A stretch of 64,000 nucleotides of DNA from CAVTLG01 sp963735495 (GTDB lineage: Bacteria; Chloroflexota; Ktedonobacteria; Ktedonobacterales; Ktedonobacteraceae), in assembly GCA_963735495.1 (NCBI GenBank), contig CAVTLG010000002.1:124001-188000 (forward strand). Reading direction: 5' to 3'. A program made the translations under genes and the position numbers. Positions 52,757 through 62,062 of the stretch are shown piece after piece; within the stretch, counting starts at the first letter, position 1; every line of letters starts with the position of its first letter. The notes below the pieces were generated by a model. That model searched no databases. It had not been told where the DNA came from and saw only the letters and a program-made list of their open reading frames with translations.

Positions 52757-55357
52757 TTAATTCTGTGTCAACATGAGATTAGAAAAGGCAACCTCCGTCC
52801 CCTGTAAGTTCACCATCATACCTATTTGGCCGCCTTTAAGCTGGGTATCCTGGGCTGTACCCAGATGTTTGCCATTGACTGTAAAGGTAAATTTTGATCC
52901 CTTTACAGCAACTGAAACAGTATTGTCGTCGACAGTTCCCAATCCAGAATGATATTCTTTGCCCACAGCGTCATGCCAGATTGTATTCCAATTCGATGTA
53001 ACAACGCCATTATTGAGCGTATCATCATACTTACGAAACTCGTAGAGAGCACCACTCTTGGTATGCAATATCTGAAAGCTGTAGAAAGAACTCAAGGCGT
53101 GACCGCCTTGTTGGGTTGTATTGTAACGTAGAATTATCCCATATAAGTTGTACTGACTACCGTCATTGCCTTTAACTTCATTCATCGTCAACGTATAAAC
53201 AAAGTTCGTGAGTGTAGTGTCAGGCAAAAGCGAGTCAGCAATCTTATTAGGATCAGCCGCCGTGATATGATATGCACCATTTTTGAAAATGGCATTCTGC
53301 GATGTGAACCAGTCATGGGTATTGACAGCCAATGGGTCACTCACAATAATGTTTGCCTGCGCAGTAGCGGTAGCCTGTACCCCAACAGTAGCAGCCGGGT
53401 TAACCCCGGAGGACACATTTGTCTGCGTTGTCTGGCTCACAGGCAAGTGCGTGAACAAAAAGATCATCGAGCCAAGCAGTATAATAACCGCGGCGCTAAG
53501 CAGGGCCGTCTTCTTTTTATTTTCCTTCACTGTACCTGGCAACGCAGCCACGCGGTCTCTGAACGGCAGTGGCTCCGGTTCCGGTTCTGGTGGCAACATA
53601 GGCAATATACCAGTCAAGTATTGACCAGGTTGACCCGCGACTGGGACCTTGACAACCTTGACGGGTTGCGCCAACTTGAGCATGCCAGTCTCGCCATTGT
53701 ACTCGCCAGTGGGTACGGAAAGAGCCCCTGTAGTCCCTGGCGATAACGTTGAGCCAGGTAACATGCCAGTCGTTGTAAGTGCTGCCGTTGGCTCAAGTTT
53801 TCTGGTAGCACCTGCGCCTGCCCAGTTCTGAGCAGGAGGCACAAACGCAGCAGGTTGTTCCATAGCAACATCCAGCGCAGCGTCATTAGAGGCTAAAGGA
53901 GACATCTGCGAAACTTGAAATGGCAGTTGCTCTGAATACGAAGAGGTCAATGTACGGGTAACAGTGCCTTGCTGCGACAAGCCGCGTAAACTGGTTTTAT
54001 GACCGAAAGGCAGCCGCGTAGCGGAGAACGCGGACTGATTCGTTGTATTGAATGAGGTAGGTAACGCCTCTGCGGAAGATGCAGGCGAGAATGGTGTCTG
54101 CGCAGTTTGTGCTTGTTGTAAAGGTGGCGTAGGAGCAGTGTCCTGAGTTAAGATACCAGAAAGTGAAGGCATCTCCATACTGGTCTGCGCCACAATATCC
54201 GTGCGTAACATTCTACTTTTCAGCTGCGAGAAAGGTACGTGTGCCATGGAGCTAGCCACAGGACTTTGCTCTTTTGGCGTCATGGCTGGTGTTTGCTCAT
54301 TTGCTTGCATAGGTGAGAAAGGTACGTGTGCCATAGGGCTAGCCGCAGGACTTTGCTCTTTTGGCGTCATGGCTGGTGTTTGCCCATTTGCTTGCGTGCG
54401 CCAGACAGGATCAAGCAGGCTACGACGACGATTAGGAGCACTAGCAACGGGAGCATTGAACGCGGGTGATGCGTTCTGCATCACGTTCGTAAGCAGGCCA
54501 GCAGTCTCCAGGACCAGGCGGAAAGAGCTAGCAAGATCCTGAGCGCGCTCATAGCGATCTGAAGAGCGTTTAGCCAGGGCCCGCAGCACAACCTGCTCAC
54601 CTGCCACTGGCAAATCTGGACGGAAAGCGCGTAGAGCGGGAGGTGGGGTATGCATATGGTGCATGGCCACTTTCATAGGCATTTCGCCCTTAAATGGCAC
54701 AGTGCCTGTCAACATCTGGTAGAGAATGATACCAAGTGCATAAAGATCGGCGCGGCCATCAATCTCGCTACCAATAACCTGCTCAGGAGCCATGTAGTCG
54801 GGAGTGCCCATAGGCATACCGATCTCCGAGAGAGGATTTTGTCCTTTTTGCTCTTCAGAAATAATCTTCACCAGGCCGAAGTCAGTAAGCAACAAACGCT
54901 TTTCAGGAGTTAACAAAATATTAGCGGGTTTGACATCGCGGTGAATGACACCACGCGCGTGGGCGAAATCGAGAGCGGCAGCTATTTGCTCCAGATAATT
55001 CACAATCGTAGGAAAAGGAAGCTGCCCTTTGTGGTCTAGCTCATCGCGTAGCGTCCCACCACTGACATAGGGCATAACCAGATAAGCCAGACCATCGCGC
55101 TCTCCATACTCATGGACAAGCAAAATATTAGGATGTTCTAGCGATGCAGCGGCATCCGTTTCGCGCCGAAAACGCTCCAGGAACGCGGCCCTTTGACTGG
55201 GTTGCAGTGCAGTTATAGGTAAAAGCACCTTGACAGCGACCTGACGTCGAGGCCGGGACTGCTGAGCCAGGAATACCGCCCCTGTACCTCCTCGGCCAAT
55301 CAACTTCTCTAGCGTACAGGTGCCTAACACCGTTCCATTTAATGCATCTGCGTTCAT
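52757..55357 (-). CDS. Transmembrane Ser/Thr protein kinase, 866 aa
   Basis: ATG 55357 (MNADAL; GGGG upstream) chosen over 55378. PknB-type kinase domain (about residues 10-285): GRGGTGAVFLA, VAVKVLL (Lys), HRDVKPANILL, TDFGLVK and TPDYMAPEQV. A long Pro/Thr/Gln-rich linker with an internal duplication (QTPAMTPKEQSP twice) is followed by one membrane span (ALLSAAVIILLGSMIFLF) and an extracellular jelly-roll-like domain (DWFTSQNAIFKNGAYHITA; FTFTVNGKHLG; GGQIGMMVNLQGTEVAFSN), similar to DUF1080/LamG-type folds. Paralog of the next kinase. Confidence 0.92.
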   Translation of the reverse strand: MNADALNGTVLGTCTLEKLIGRGGTGAVFLAQQSRPRRQVAVKVLLPITALQPSQRAAFLERFRRETDAAASLEHPNILLVHEYGERDGLAYLVMPYVSGGTLRDELDHKGQLPFPTIVNYLEQIAAALDFAHARGVIHRDVKPANILLTPEKRLLLTDFGLVKIISEEQKGQNPLSEIGMPMGTPDYMAPEQVIGSEIDGRADLYALGIILYQMLTGTVPFKGEMPMKVAMHHMHTPPPALRAFRPDLPVAGEQVVLRALAKRSSDRYERAQDLASSFRLVLETAGLLTNVMQNASPAFNAPVASAPNRRRSLLDPVWRTQANGQTPAMTPKEQSPAASPMAHVPFSPMQANEQTPAMTPKEQSPVASSMAHVPFSQLKSRMLRTDIVAQTSMEMPSLSGILTQDTAPTPPLQQAQTAQTPFSPASSAEALPTSFNTTNQSAFSATRLPFGHKTSLRGLSQQGTVTRTLTSSYSEQLPFQVSQMSPLASNDAALDVAMEQPAAFVPPAQNWAGAGATRKLEPTAALTTTGMLPGSTLSPGTTGALSVPTGEYNGETGMLKLAQPVKVVKVPVAGQPGQYLTGILPMLPPEPEPEPLPFRDRVAALPGTVKENKKKTALLSAAVIILLGSMIFLFTHLPVSQTTQTNVSSGVNPAATVGVQATATAQANIIVSDPLAVNTHDWFTSQNAIFKNGAYHITAADPNKIADSLLPDTTLTNFVYTLTMNEVKGNDGSQYNLYGIILRYNTTQQGGHALSSFYSFQILHTKSGALYEFRKYDDTLNNGVVTSNWNTIWHDAVGKEYHSGLGTVDDNTVSVAVKGSKFTFTVNGKHLGTAQDTQLKGGQIGMMVNLQGTEVAFSNLMLTQN

Positions 55358-55568
55358 GAAAAATCCCCTTTTTGCCATCTGTGTTGTCCACTATTGGCGC
55401 GACTGATCTGCATGCATTCCTCCCTGAGCGCCTCTCTCCATATATCATAATGAATTCTCTGCATAAATTCCATAAGCGCCGTGGCAAAATCGCTAAGCAA
55501 GTGCCCGAGGAGCACCCCATTTGCGCGGCCTGCAAGTTACCTCCAAGCGCCTTTTGAGCAATAGAAGC

Positions 55569-57860
55569 TTACTTGTGAGTAAGCAGCAGATCTTTAAAAG
55601 CGACCTGAGTGCCTCGCTGGTTGACGATCATGCCAACAGTGCCATTCTGGAATGAATTGTCCTGAAAGGTTTTTGAGAGCCTAGTACCATTGACTGTAAT
55701 AGTAAACGTGCCACCTTGCATAAATATCGAGAACGTGTTGATGGCTTGCGCTCCTTTGCCTTGATGATACTCTTTGCCGAAGGGAAGTTTTCCATTCTGG
55801 ATCTGTTTCCAGGGATTCTGCTGGTTGGTATCATCGTACTTCCAGAACTGATAATAGCCAGCTTTGATGTTTACAATCTCAAAGCTATAAAAGGTAGTAA
55901 TGGGAGCACCACCGCCCGGACGAGCACGCTGGCTACAACGAAAGAGCATGCCAAAAGAATCCGTAGACGAGGCATCATTCCCGTTTGTCTGCTCCATCGT
56001 AAGCGTATAATTCAGCGTTGACGGCAACGAATTGACACCCAAAACCGTCGCACGACCTTTACTTTGATCATCAGTGACGTAGTAAGCACCATTTTTAAAC
56101 GCGAAGGCACTCGTTGGCTGTTGAGCCCAGCCATGAATGTTCCGATCTAAAGGATCAGATAAAACAATATTGGCAGCCGTGGCTGTAGCAGCAGCATTGG
56201 CGACACTGGTAGCTTGCAATGCAGAAGCGCTCAGTACTTTTTGTCCAGTCGTTGTATGCGACAATTGCGCAAGATGGTTATGCTCAAACAAGAAAATGCC
56301 GATAGAGCCGAGAAGAATCACCACAATGACGAAGATCAGTATAACCTTCATCATGGTCATACTAGAACTTTTGGGGGGGCTTGCCTTGCCCCCCACCGGT
56401 GATGATACAGATGGTAACAAACCAGTCATATACTGTCCAGGCTGACCGGCGACCGGAACTTTGACCACCTTGACGGGACCAGATAACTGCCGCGTACTTT
56501 TCGGTACTTGAGGTCCTGGTAATGCGAGCGATCCGGTCGTATTTCTGAGTGTCGTAGCAGACTGCTCAAATACTGGTGGTGGCTGGTTTTTGGCTTGCAC
56601 CGCCGAGACGAGGCCAGTACCGACCATCGGAAACTTGCCGGTGCGAGAGAGCAAACCACTACCAGTAGGTGCAGGAGGCGCAGGCACCTCGGCATTAACC
56701 ATGGGAAGTGCTCCAGTACCGACCATCGGAAACTTGCCAGTGCGAGAGAGCAAGCCACCTGCCGGGCGTGTGGGCCTGCCAGCGTTAACCGGTTGCGCAA
56801 GCTGCTGCGTAACAGACGGCAATTGTCCATGGGTACTTACTTGCCCTGCGCCCCGCTGCTCAGCAACCGGAAGTTGGGCACTCAAGGTAGCCTGTCGCGC
56901 AAGAGCAGCCTGACTTTGCGCCATAGCAGCAGCGGGAAAGCGCGATGAGGTCATGAGCATACCACTACGGGTATAGCTATCCTCTAAAGCTACGCCTGAT
57001 CCGTTGAGCGCAGAACGAAAGGCATCAGCGAGATCTCTCGCATATCTATAACGGTCAGTCGGGCGCTTTGCCAGCGCGCGCAGAATGACCTGTTCAGCCG
57101 CGATAGGCAAATCTGGTCGCAACAGTTGTGGGGACGGGGGCGGAATTTGCAAATGTTGCGCAGCTATCTGCATAGGAGTTTCACCCTGGAATGGCGTAGT
57201 ACCAGTCACCAACTGATACAGAATAATGCCCAGCGAATATAAATCTGCGCGAGTATCTATCTCTTCACCAATGACCTGTTCAGGGGCCATGTAATCAGGA
57301 GTACCAACCGGAGCGCCCGCACCAGTCAAGCGCATCTGAACTTGAGCCGCCCCGGCACCACTGATAATTTTCACCAGGCCAAAATCTGTCAGCAGCAAGC
57401 GCTTGTCAGTTGTGACCATGATGTTAGCAGGTTTGATATCACGGTGAATAACGCCATGTTCGTGAGCGAAATCGAGCGCAGCAGCCACCTGCTCCAAATA
57501 ATTGACAACCGTAGGCAGCGGTAAAGGCCCCTCGCGTTCCAACTCATCGCGCAACGTGCCTCCGCTGATATAAGGCATAACCAGGTAGGCGATGCCATCA
57601 TTTTCACCGTATTCATAGACGGGCATGATGTGTGGATGCTCTAAAGAAGCGGCTGCATCCGTCTCACGTCGGAAACGCTCCAGGAAAGCAGCAAGCTGAT
57701 TAGGGCTTAAAGGTGTCATCGGCAAGAGCACTTTGATAGCAACCTGGCGTCGAGGACGGGATTGCTGAGCAAGATAAACAGCCCCCATACCACCTTGCCC
57801 GACTAACTTTTGCAATGTGCAACTGCCCAATACAGTCCCTATCAATGCTTCTGCGTTCAT
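55569..57860 (-). CDS. Transmembrane Ser/Thr protein kinase, 763 aa
   Basis: ATG 57860 with AAAGGGG upstream. Kinase domain: GQGGMGAVYLA, VAIKVLL, HRDIKPANIMV, TDFGLVK and TPDYMAPEQV. Linker includes two copies of SGLLSRTGKFPMVGTG-type units, which resemble the N-terminal repeats of the PBP. One membrane span (ILIFVIVVILLGSIGIFLF) is followed by the same ectodomain type as in the neighbouring kinase (AFKNGAYYVTDD; FTITVNGTRLS; GTVGMIVNQRGTQVAFKD). About 210 bp separate the two. Two kinases with related ectodomains may sense related ligands. Confidence 0.92.
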   Translation of the reverse strand: MNAEALIGTVLGSCTLQKLVGQGGMGAVYLAQQSRPRRQVAIKVLLPMTPLSPNQLAAFLERFRRETDAAASLEHPHIMPVYEYGENDGIAYLVMPYISGGTLRDELEREGPLPLPTVVNYLEQVAAALDFAHEHGVIHRDIKPANIMVTTDKRLLLTDFGLVKIISGAGAAQVQMRLTGAGAPVGTPDYMAPEQVIGEEIDTRADLYSLGIILYQLVTGTTPFQGETPMQIAAQHLQIPPPSPQLLRPDLPIAAEQVILRALAKRPTDRYRYARDLADAFRSALNGSGVALEDSYTRSGMLMTSSRFPAAAMAQSQAALARQATLSAQLPVAEQRGAGQVSTHGQLPSVTQQLAQPVNAGRPTRPAGGLLSRTGKFPMVGTGALPMVNAEVPAPPAPTGSGLLSRTGKFPMVGTGLVSAVQAKNQPPPVFEQSATTLRNTTGSLALPGPQVPKSTRQLSGPVKVVKVPVAGQPGQYMTGLLPSVSSPVGGKASPPKSSSMTMMKVILIFVIVVILLGSIGIFLFEHNHLAQLSHTTTGQKVLSASALQATSVANAAATATAANIVLSDPLDRNIHGWAQQPTSAFAFKNGAYYVTDDQSKGRATVLGVNSLPSTLNYTLTMEQTNGNDASSTDSFGMLFRCSQRARPGGGAPITTFYSFEIVNIKAGYYQFWKYDDTNQQNPWKQIQNGKLPFGKEYHQGKGAQAINTFSIFMQGGTFTITVNGTRLSKTFQDNSFQNGTVGMIVNQRGTQVAFKDLLLTHK

Positions 57861-58501
57861 TGGAACTCTACCCCTTTTTTGTTCCAGCACCTGGTGATGC
57901 CAGTCTGTACTTCTGCATATTCCCGCCTCGCCCAGCCTCCCATGAGATTTCTGTACCCTTGTACATATTAGTCAACTTCCATGCTCCTGACAATGTATTA
58001 GCACTATAGGCATGACCAAAGTAATGTTTTTGCTGCGTCAAATTGTGCATTCCTGTTACCCATTGAATAAACGAGATATTATTTGGAGTAAGGAAGAAGT
58101 AAGGTGAAATAAGACACTGTCGTTACATAAATCAATTGATACCATAGCCCAAAAAAGATAATCATAGTAGAAATTTAAATACGGTAAAGAGTGCTATATC
58201 TACCACAAGGCACTTATTCCAGCAAAGAGAGGCATTGCAGTAGACCAGGTAAGTGGCAGACCAGCTTCTCGCTATGTGTACCATTTCTCTCCACACTGTA
58301 TGCTGGCCTGGTACTTCATAGCAAATCCATAGTACTTAATTACCCATAAGTTGGGCTACCTCAATACATTCAATTATAATAAGGGGAGGAAAGGCGGACA
58401 TTTCTCATCCGCGCATAAGAAATCTTTGTTTTAGCTGTATCTCAATATATTCTTGTTTACAGCATTTAGAAAATTTAAACGTTTGAAGGGAATACGTCTA
58501 T
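57861..58501. other. Divergent intergenic region, kinase / CoxG
   Basis: About 640 bp, AT-rich in parts, no gene seen. It must contain promoters for both sides; no clear one identified by eye. Confidence 0.4.
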
Positions 58502-58954
58502 ATGGACATCACAGGTAGTCAGAAGATTAAAGCTGCACAACAACAAGTGTTTCAAGCATTGCTCAATCCAGAAGTGCTCAAAAACAGCATTCCAGGCTGC
58601 GAAGAGGCAGCAGTATCAGATGCAGGGAGCCAGGAGATCAGGCTGGTCCTCACAACCGGCATCCCTGGCTTTAAAGGCCCATACACCATATTTCTGCAGA
58701 TCAGCGAGGTAGAGCCTCCTAACCATGTCGTATTGACCACAGAACCAAATAGCTCGGTTGGGAGTGTGAAAGCAAGATGCGTCGTTAATCTAGCGACAGA
58801 GGGAGAATACACGCAACTCAGTTACGAAGCACATGCCGACATCCATGGCAAAATCGCCGCAACACCGGAATTTATCCTCAAAAGTGGGGTGAAATCAGCA
58901 CTGGATGGCTTCTTCAAGCACTTCGAGAAACAAGTGCTCTCTATTCCTGCGTAA
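58502..58954 (+). CDS. CoxG/SRPBCC-family protein
   Basis: 150 aa, START/Bet v1-like fold of the CO dehydrogenase subunit G family: MDITGSQKIKAAQQQVFQAL, NSIPGCEEA, then GPYTIFLQISEVEPPNHV and the C-terminal helix FFKHFEKQV. Members bind hydrophobic ligands or anchor CoxLMS. No cox genes are nearby, so the role here is open. Confidence 0.85.
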   Translation: MDITGSQKIKAAQQQVFQALLNPEVLKNSIPGCEEAAVSDAGSQEIRLVLTTGIPGFKGPYTIFLQISEVEPPNHVVLTTEPNSSVGSVKARCVVNLATEGEYTQLSYEAHADIHGKIAATPEFILKSGVKSALDGFFKHFEKQVLSIPA

Positions 58955-58974
58955 TATTTTCTGCACATATAGCA

Positions 58975-59009
58975 GACGGAGCGTCGCCACTTAGAGGGGT
59001 CGCTCCGTC
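58975..59009 (+). terminator. Terminator hairpin after coxG-like gene
   Basis: GACGGAGCG / CGCTCCGTC, 9 bp perfect. Confidence 0.65.
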
Positions 59010-59059
59010 ATTACGGCTGGTCATCTCTCTATCCAGATTGCCAGAGTGGACACAAAAAT

Positions 59060-59087
59060 ACAGGGTACCTCTTAAAAAGCACCCTGT
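59060..59087 (-). terminator. Terminator of the XRE gene
   Basis: Minus strand ACAGGGT / ACCCTGT followed by ATTTTTG, 18 bp beyond the stop codon. Confidence 0.75.
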
Positions 59088-59104
59088 TTAGCACACATCT
59101 CGCT

Positions 59105-59332
59105 TTAAGAAACGAGATCGAACGTTGTCACTTCAAGCACGTATGCGAGCACACGTAAGTGATACGGTTGAGGTTCCTCGCGGCCAGCTTCGAGGTGAGT
59201 AATGGTATCTCTGCGCAGACCACTCAGATCTGCCAGTTGCCCCAGACTCAAGCCTTTCCGTTGACGAAGGAAGCGCAGATTAGGTAAGCCACGAGGCTTT
59301 CCCAACCTCTCTTTAGCAGTCATAGTTTTCAT
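59105..59332 (-). CDS. XRE-family HTH regulator, 75 aa
   Basis: ATG 59332 (GAAGGAGAGG upstream) preferred to 59371. Cro/C1-type helix-turn-helix: NLRFLRQRKGLSLGQLADLS, then LRRDTITHLEAGREEPQPYH. Single-domain regulator; target unknown. The 360-bp stretch to 59690 shows no gene. Confidence 0.88.
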   Translation of the reverse strand: MKTMTAKERLGKPRGLPNLRFLRQRKGLSLGQLADLSGLRRDTITHLEAGREEPQPYHLRVLAYVLEVTTFDLVS

Positions 59333-59690
59333 GTTCCTCTCCTTCGAGGTGTCAAATTTGCAGTTTCTCAAGCAACATTGCGGGAGAAATTGCCTGATGA
59401 CAGCCCTGTTACTACAGGTACTCTACCAATAGCATACCAGATAAAACAAGCCATCGTCTAGAGATGATCTATAAGGCTCACCACAGCGCGCTCACGCTGA
59501 AGATATGCTCTACAATCAGGCAGACACTTATGGAACGCAACAAGCAGCCCAACGGATACAATGAGAAATCAACATATGCGGGCGAATGAGATACCGGTAT
59601 ACAATTTGGGAACAGGCACAAGCCGAGACATCTGAAATCCACCTGAAATTCGCTATCTACTTACGAGCCACGTGAGTTGCTCTACCCGCA

Positions 59691-60872
59691 TCAGGAGTGC
59701 ATAGGAGATGACGCGTTCGTCTGTTCAGCTCCTACCAGCTTAAAAGACGGCCCATCTGGGTTACTCGGGTTATTCAAATAGATAACATCATCCGTCAGGA
59801 GCGCAGGAACATCATCTTCATCCGCCTCAGTGAACCTATTCACATGGCCTTTCCCAGACGAGCTGTATGCTCCGTTGAGGGCCGCTAGAGAGGATGTAAT
59901 TTCAGACAACTGATTGTAATCAATGCCATCTCGTTTATCGCCTACAATCCAAAAGACGACACCATCTTTTTCAGAAATGAGCTGGCTACGATCACTATAG
60001 ACCCATGTCGAAGGAGACGAAGCGCTTGCTTGCGTCCACTGTCCTTGCACATAGATAGCTGAATAAAGGTCATTGTGACCAATTGTCACTTCGTGCGCTG
60101 CCCCATCTTGCACCACCTGGAGCACAGTCCCTTGCGGTTTGAACTCACAAATTGAAATTTGCCGAGGGGTTATGCCAGGCTGCGTATCGTAGAAGTTCAG
60201 CACCAGGATAGGACCATCAGCCCAGCTCTCCTGATAAAGATAAGCATCACCTGGAGACTCCGTATAATTAGCAGGGAGATAGTGCGGCTCGTATATATTG
60301 AAGTGGAGTAAGTGTTGCGCCTCATACAAATCCATAGGGGCAGAATCTCTTACACGTGGCGTCTCCCGGGCACGTGAAGACTGAGAAATACTAGGATACT
60401 TGTCAACTAGTAATACACCGCTATGTGCCCCAGACCATAAGTAGCTCAAACCAGATGCAAATGAAGTACTGTTGAAAACCGCCGTTACTAACATAAAGAG
60501 CATACAGGCAACGCCTATAGCTGCCAATGGACGCGGCAGAGCAAACCCACGCAGTAACATACTAGCAGAAGGTCGAGTAGAACGAAAAAGGCGACGCTCC
60601 AGTTTCAAGCGACGGAAGACACGAGCATAGGTCTTCTTTTCGAAGCAAGACTCTAACGGCTGAAAACGCATGTCATCAGCCTCCAACAACGTTTGCACAA
60701 AGAGCGGTGGCACATCCTCTTCTTCTAAAGAAAAAAACGCATCTAGTTCCTGTGCAAAGGTGACATCTACTTCAGAAAAATCTTCGGGAAACTCCCGACG
60801 ATCGTCCATTGAAAGACTGAATGGATCAACATCTGATCCAGACGGCCAGTTTTCAAATTCGCTCGTACTCAT
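59691..60872 (-). CDS. Anti-sigma factor-like membrane protein
   Basis: 393 aa from ATG 60872 (AAGGAG seven bases upstream), overlapping the end of the sigma gene. Cytoplasmic, acidic N-terminal part (1-115; PPLFVQTLLEAD, LERRLFR), one membrane span (about 118-138, LAAIGVACMLFMLVTAV), extracytoplasmic DUF4367-like domain (LLHFNIYEPHYLPANY; VFWIVGDKRDGIDYNQLSEI). It would hold the ECF sigma factor until an envelope signal arrives. The N-terminal part has no zinc HxxxCxxC motif. Confidence 0.8.
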   Translation of the reverse strand: MSTSEFENWPSGSDVDPFSLSMDDRREFPEDFSEVDVTFAQELDAFFSLEEEDVPPLFVQTLLEADDMRFQPLESCFEKKTYARVFRRLKLERRLFRSTRPSASMLLRGFALPRPLAAIGVACMLFMLVTAVFNSTSFASGLSYLWSGAHSGVLLVDKYPSISQSSRARETPRVRDSAPMDLYEAQHLLHFNIYEPHYLPANYTESPGDAYLYQESWADGPILVLNFYDTQPGITPRQISICEFKPQGTVLQVVQDGAAHEVTIGHNDLYSAIYVQGQWTQASASSPSTWVYSDRSQLISEKDGVVFWIVGDKRDGIDYNQLSEITSSLAALNGAYSSSGKGHVNRFTEADEDDVPALLTDDVIYLNNPSNPDGPSFKLVGAEQTNASSPMHS

Positions 60873-61518
60873 GTGCATGCTCCTTGAGCGCTTCGCGTAA
60901 GCTTTTCCGCGCTCGCCAGAGTCGCGTGTCTACAGCGTGGCGAGTAAGGCCTGTTTTCGCCGCAAGTTCTTCAGTGCTAGCAAACTTAAAATAACGTTGA
61001 TAGATAAGAAAACGGTCTAATTCAGGCAACGTCGCCAACGCCAGGCGCAATTCCTCACGCCTTTCACTTTGCTCCAGCAAGTGTTCCATACTTGTTTCTG
61101 GGTGAGGCGGCAAAGTCGCTCGATATTCGTGCTCATAGCCCCAACCAGCGCCATTCCGACTCGCGCCAGTATCTGCTGTATTCCATTGACGAATCTCATC
61201 CGCAGATTGTACATTGTGTGCCTGACGACGACACAACTGGCGTCTGCGATCCAACGCAATATACTTCGCGCGCATCGTCAACCACGTGCGTAAAGTCCCG
61301 CGAGTAGCATCGAAGGTCTGAATTTCTTGCCAGACGGCAACAAATAAATCATTGACGCATTCTTCTGCATCCTGCGCGACGCCAACGCCGTCCAATACCA
61401 GGCGCACAAAATAAAATAATTCACGAGAATACCGGGAGATAAGTGTCTCCAATGCCTCAGGGTCCTGTACATACAACCGCTGAGCAAGGGCCTCATCAGA
61501 CCAGTCATGTCTCACCAT
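60853..61518 (-). CDS. ECF-type RNA polymerase sigma factor
   Basis: 221 aa from ATG 61518 (AAGGAG five bases upstream; a preceding ATG at 61521 is too close). Region 2: LISRYSRELFYFVRLVL, EECVNDLFVAVW, TLRTWLTMRAKYIALDRRR. Region 4: ALATLPELDRFLIYQRYF then STEELAAKTGLTRHAVDTRL. The downstream anti-sigma overlaps by about 20 bp, so the pair is coupled. Upstream, TTGACT (61731-61736 on the minus strand) with an AAAATT 18 bp on is a possible promoter. Confidence 0.92.
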   Translation of the reverse strand: MVRHDWSDEALAQRLYVQDPEALETLISRYSRELFYFVRLVLDGVGVAQDAEECVNDLFVAVWQEIQTFDATRGTLRTWLTMRAKYIALDRRRQLCRRQAHNVQSADEIRQWNTADTGASRNGAGWGYEHEYRATLPPHPETSMEHLLEQSERREELRLALATLPELDRFLIYQRYFKFASTEELAAKTGLTRHAVDTRLWRARKSLREALKEHAHEYERI

Positions 61519-61644
61519 CATCGCTCCTTGCAGACCTGCGCATACCTCTCCATAATAGAAAGCCGCCGGCACCTGCCATTGTATTGCAGCAAAACGACTT
61601 TGTGAGGGAGAAGAGATATACCTGATCGGTGGTACACTCGCCAT

Positions 61645-62062
61645 TCTTCATACTGGATATACGCTCACAGGTACGTATATCTCTCATGAATATGGCTTTC
61701 TCCCATAATTTTGCGCAATGCAACGTGAAAAGTCAAGTGTTTTCTTTAACATGCAATTAAAGTACCAGCGAGCACGAAGGCCATCAGCATACAACTATTT
61801 ACAAAGTCACCAGGCTATTGTAACCTTTGCAATGGTGAAACATTTATTCCAGTTGTCAGGATACCATAAACCAGAGCCGTTGACCATTAAACAGGTGTTA
61901 ATTCTCCTTCAAATTTTCGCGTTTACGCATCAATGAAGAGAACACTATTCCTTATGTGAGAAGAGCGATAGAAAACTACCAGCAGGAGCGTTGGTTCGAC
62001 AGCTTCGGTTGGTCCTGAGTGGAGGCAGAGGCATTTAACAAGCAGCCCCTGCCTACAACAGG
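61645..62062. other. Intergenic, no gene seen
   Basis: About 420 bp between the sigma factor gene and the 3' end of the flavoprotein gene. Short frames only. Confidence 0.4.
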
